A DNA stretch of 14,227 nt, from contig JADGED010000048.1 in assembly GCA_016744555.1 (NCBI GenBank), forward strand, positions 1-14,227, given 5' to 3'. A program made the position numbers and the translations under genes. Source of the stretch: Desulfuromonadaceae bacterium. GTDB lineage: Bacteria > Desulfobacterota > Desulfuromonadia > Desulfuromonadales > Geopsychrobacteraceae. Below are positions 12,028 through 14,227 of this stretch, piece after piece. Each line of letters begins with the position of its first letter. The first letter of the stretch is position 1. The notes under the pieces were generated by a model. That model saw only the letters and a program-made list of their open reading frames with translations. It made no database searches and was not told the DNA's origin.

Positions 12028-14127
12028 ATGGCCTATAATAAGGTTGAAATTGATTTTAATGGTCAACCGTTGACCATTGAAACTGGTAAAGTTGCCCGTC
12101 AAGCTGACGGCGCAGTTATCTTAACTTATGGCGAAACTAAAGTTCTTTGTACTGTAGTTTCTGCAAAAAAAATGCGTCCGGGGCAAGACTTTTTCCCGTT
12201 GACCGTTAACTATGCTGAAAAATTCTATTCAGCTGGTAAAATTCCTGGTTCTTTCTTCCGTCGTGAGCGTGGCAGCACTGAGCGTGAGACTTTGATTTGT
12301 CGTCTTATTGACCGTCCAATGCGCCCACTGTTTCCAAAAGGTTACATGTTTGAAACCCAGATCATGCCATCAGTTATTTCTGCTGATTTGGTAAATGATC
12401 CTGACACTTTGGCAATGGTTGCTGCTTCTGCATCTGTAGCAGTATCAGGCATTCCATTTGAAGGTCCAATCGCTGCTGTGCGCGTTGGTCGTGTCGAAGG
12501 CGAGTTGGTTGCAAACCCAACCTTAGAGCAGATTGCACTAAGTGACCTTGAAATTATCGTTTCTGGTTCTAAAGAAGCTGTAATGATGGTCGAAGGCGAG
12601 TCAGAGTTCTTCACTGAAGCCGAAATGCTCGAAGCTATTTTCTTCGGTCATGCTGCGCTGCAACCATTGATCGAAGTTCAGGAAGAACTTGCCAAGTTAG
12701 TTGGTAAAGAGATCCGTGCTTTTGAGCCACCAGCTGTTGATGCAGCTCTAGTCGCTAAAGTTACTGAACTTGCTGAAGACAAAGTTATTGTTGCTGCAAA
12801 GATTCAAGCTAAGCAGGATCGTTACGCTGCTTTGTCAGATATTCGTGCCGAGGTTCAAGAGCAGTTAGCTGCCGACTTTGAAGGTCGTGAAGAAGAGATT
12901 TCTTCTGCCCTTGGTTCAGTTGAAAAAACTGTAATTCGTCGCATGGTTACTCGTGACCGTGTCCGGATTGATGGTCGTGATATGAACACCATTCGTCCAA
13001 TCAGTTGTGAAATTGGCGTATTGCCACGAGCTCACGGTAGTGCACTGTTTACCCGTGGTGAAACTCAGGCATTGGTTGCTGCAACATTGGGTACCGGTAC
13101 CGACGAGCAACGGATGGACAACATTCAAGGGATGGAATTCAAGAAGTTTATGCTCCATTACAACTTCCCTCCATTCTGTGTTGGTGAAACCAGTATGCGT
13201 CTATTCCCTGGCCGTCGTGAAATTGGTCACGGTATGTTGGCAGAGCGTAGTGCCGCACAAATTTTACCAAAGCATGAAGATTTCCCGTACACCGTGCGGA
13301 TTGTTTCTGACATCATGGAGTCAAACGGTTCCTCTTCTATGGCATCTGTTTGTGGTGCTTCCTTGTCATTGATGGACGCTGGCGTGCCAGTTTCTGAAGC
13401 CATCTCTGGTATCGCTATGGGATTGATTAAAGAAGGTGATGATATCGCCGTTCTTTCTGATATCCTTGGTGACGAAGATCATCTTGGTGACATGGACTTT
13501 AAAGTTACCGGTTCTGGCCGTGGTATTACTGCATTGCAGATGGATATCAAGATCAGTGGTGTTACTAAAGAGATCATGGAGCAAGCTCTTGAGCAGGCTC
13601 GTGAAGGTCGAATTCATATCCTTGGTGAAATGGCTAAGGCGATTGATAAGCCAAATGCTGAGTTGTCAGAGCATGCCCCACAAATTACCAGCATCAAAGT
13701 TAAAACCGATCAGGTAAGAACTGTTATCGGCTCTGGTGGTAAAAATATCCGTGGCATTATTGATGCTACTGGTTGTGCTATCGACATTGAAGATGATGGA
13801 ACTATTAAAATTGCCTCTTCTGATGGTGCCGCAGCTAAGCAAGCTATCAAAATGATCCGTGACCTTACCCAAGAAGCTGAAGTTGATAAGCTTTATAATG
13901 GTAAAGTTAAAAAGATTATGGAATTTGGTGCATTTGTTGAAATCTTCCCTGGTACCGATGGTTTGGTTCACGTTTCTGAGCTTGCCAAAGAGCGAGTACG
14001 GAACGTTACCGACGTATTGAACGAAGGTGACGAAGTGCTAGTTAAGTGTATTGGTGTTGATCGTCAAGGTAAAATCAAGCTTTCCCGCAAAGCTGCTTTA
14101 GGCATGGAAATGCCTGAAGAGGGCTAA
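12028..14127 (+). CDS. pnp: Polyribonucleotide nucleotidyltransferase (PNPase)
   Basis: PNPase is a trimeric phosphorolytic 3'-to-5' exoribonuclease of mRNA and sRNA turnover and can also add 3' tails. The 699-residue protein has the full layout. The first RNase PH domain (about 1-145) includes GQDFFPLTVNYAEKFYSAGK, SFFRRERGSTERE and RLIDRPMRPLFP. The helical linker covers about 146-300. The second, catalytic RNase PH domain (about 310-540) includes FTRGETQALVAATLGT, FPGRREIGHGMLAERS, SNGSSSMASVCGASL and GDMDFKVTGSGRGI at 487-500. A KH domain follows with VIGSGGKNIRGIID around 566-579, then an S1 domain at about 620-690 (YNGKVKKIMEFGAFVE, DGLVHVSELA). The start is the ATG at 12028, with AAGGAG (12016-12021) 6 bases upstream and the family-like opening MAYNKVEIDFNG. 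An in-frame ATG at 12001 would add nine residues but has no ribosome site. The terminator and structured leader upstream suggest autoregulation. Confidence 0.97.
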   Translation: MAYNKVEIDFNGQPLTIETGKVARQADGAVILTYGETKVLCTVVSAKKMRPGQDFFPLTVNYAEKFYSAGKIPGSFFRRERGSTERETLICRLIDRPMRPLFPKGYMFETQIMPSVISADLVNDPDTLAMVAASASVAVSGIPFEGPIAAVRVGRVEGELVANPTLEQIALSDLEIIVSGSKEAVMMVEGESEFFTEAEMLEAIFFGHAALQPLIEVQEELAKLVGKEIRAFEPPAVDAALVAKVTELAEDKVIVAAKIQAKQDRYAALSDIRAEVQEQLAADFEGREEEISSALGSVEKTVIRRMVTRDRVRIDGRDMNTIRPISCEIGVLPRAHGSALFTRGETQALVAATLGTGTDEQRMDNIQGMEFKKFMLHYNFPPFCVGETSMRLFPGRREIGHGMLAERSAAQILPKHEDFPYTVRIVSDIMESNGSSSMASVCGASLSLMDAGVPVSEAISGIAMGLIKEGDDIAVLSDILGDEDHLGDMDFKVTGSGRGITALQMDIKISGVTKEIMEQALEQAREGRIHILGEMAKAIDKPNAELSEHAPQITSIKVKTDQVRTVIGSGGKNIRGIIDATGCAIDIEDDGTIKIASSDGAAAKQAIKMIRDLTQEAEVDKLYNGKVKKIMEFGAFVEIFPGTDGLVHVSELAKERVRNVTDVLNEGDEVLVKCIGVDRQGKIKLSRKAALGMEMPEEG

Positions 14128-14139
14128 ACGGAAAATTGA

Positions 14140-14180
14140 CAAGATTGAAATCGAGGTTTTGATTTTCTAATCTGGTCTTG
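14140..14180 (+). other. AT-rich imperfect hairpin downstream of pnp
   Basis: AGATT (14142-14146) pairs with AATCT (14169-14173) and AAATC (14148-14152) pairs with GATTT (14161-14165), giving a two-tier stem. CAAGA (14140-14144) can alternatively pair with TCTTG (14176-14180). No proper T-run follows, so this is at best a weak or Rho-assisted terminator, or a 3'-end stabilising structure for pnp mRNA. Confidence 0.35.
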
Positions 14181-14191
14181 ATAATAATCAA
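14178..14191. promoter_or_regulatory. Perfect FNR/CRP-family type palindrome
   Basis: TTGAT-AATA-ATCAA is an exact match to the FNR consensus TTGAT-N4-ATCAA and is palindromic, so strandless. It lies 51 bases after the pnp stop. A purine-rich GGTGGAG follows at 14210-14216, which looks like the ribosome site of a gene starting just beyond the window. That places the palindrome where an oxygen- or redox-responsive FNR-family regulator would act on the next gene. The downstream promoter and gene are not visible. Confidence 0.5.
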
Positions 14192-14227
14192 ACTGCTCAA
14201 CATAATGGCTGGTGGAGAAATAATATT

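Noticed and set aside
14205..14227. ATG at 14205 as the start of the next gene
   Set aside because: It is open to the window edge but has no ribosome site; the GGTGGAG within it looks more like the site for a start just outside the window.

Overview
This is an ordinary chromosomal housekeeping block from a Gram-negative bacterium. The gene content and order suggest Desulfuromonadales/Geobacter-type delta-proteobacteria (Desulfobacterota), apparently an AT-leaning member. The clues are glnD - xerD - archaeal-type phosphoglycerate mutase (apgM) - trmJ next to rimP - nusA - ylxR - infB - rbfA - nrnA - truB - rpsO - pnp, and a NusA without the C-terminal AR repeats of enterobacteria. The placement rests on recalled family patterns, not a search. 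All genes are on the + strand and coding density is very high. I see no mobile element, CRISPR array, tRNA or rRNA.

Region 1 (1-3822) is a tightly packed operon-like run: the 3' end of glnD (nitrogen sensor, ACT domains), xerD (chromosome dimer resolution), apgM (glycolysis), trmJ (tRNA methylation) and a 122-residue protein I do not recognise. The apgM/trmJ and trmJ/122-aa junctions both use 8-base overlaps of the form ATGANTGA, so these three are probably translationally coupled.

Region 2 (3823-3949) is the boundary. It holds a UCCG-loop hairpin followed by a T-run, just upstream of the rimP start. It can terminate the first operon, act as an attenuator of the second, or do both.

Region 3 (3950-11407) is the classic nusA-infB operon: rimP, nusA, a YlxR-L7Ae fusion, infB, rbfA, nrnA and truB. 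These genes cover 30S maturation, transcription elongation/antitermination, initiation factor 2, turnover of very short RNAs, and tRNA pseudouridine-55 formation. Starts are GTG for rimP and truB and TTG for rbfA; several junctions overlap.

Region 4 (11408-14227) is rpsO and pnp. A strong 15-bp intrinsic terminator sits 2 bases after rpsO. It is followed by a structured pnp leader of about 190 bases that resembles in layout the rpsO-pnp region of E. coli, where RNase III and PNPase control pnp. After pnp there is an AT-rich hairpin and a perfect FNR-type palindrome, TTGAT-N4-ATCAA, probably belonging to the next gene just outside the window.

No clearly new system is present. The items most worth a second look are the FNR-type site at 14178-14191, the pnp leader, the rimP-proximal terminator, and the unknown 122-aa protein.
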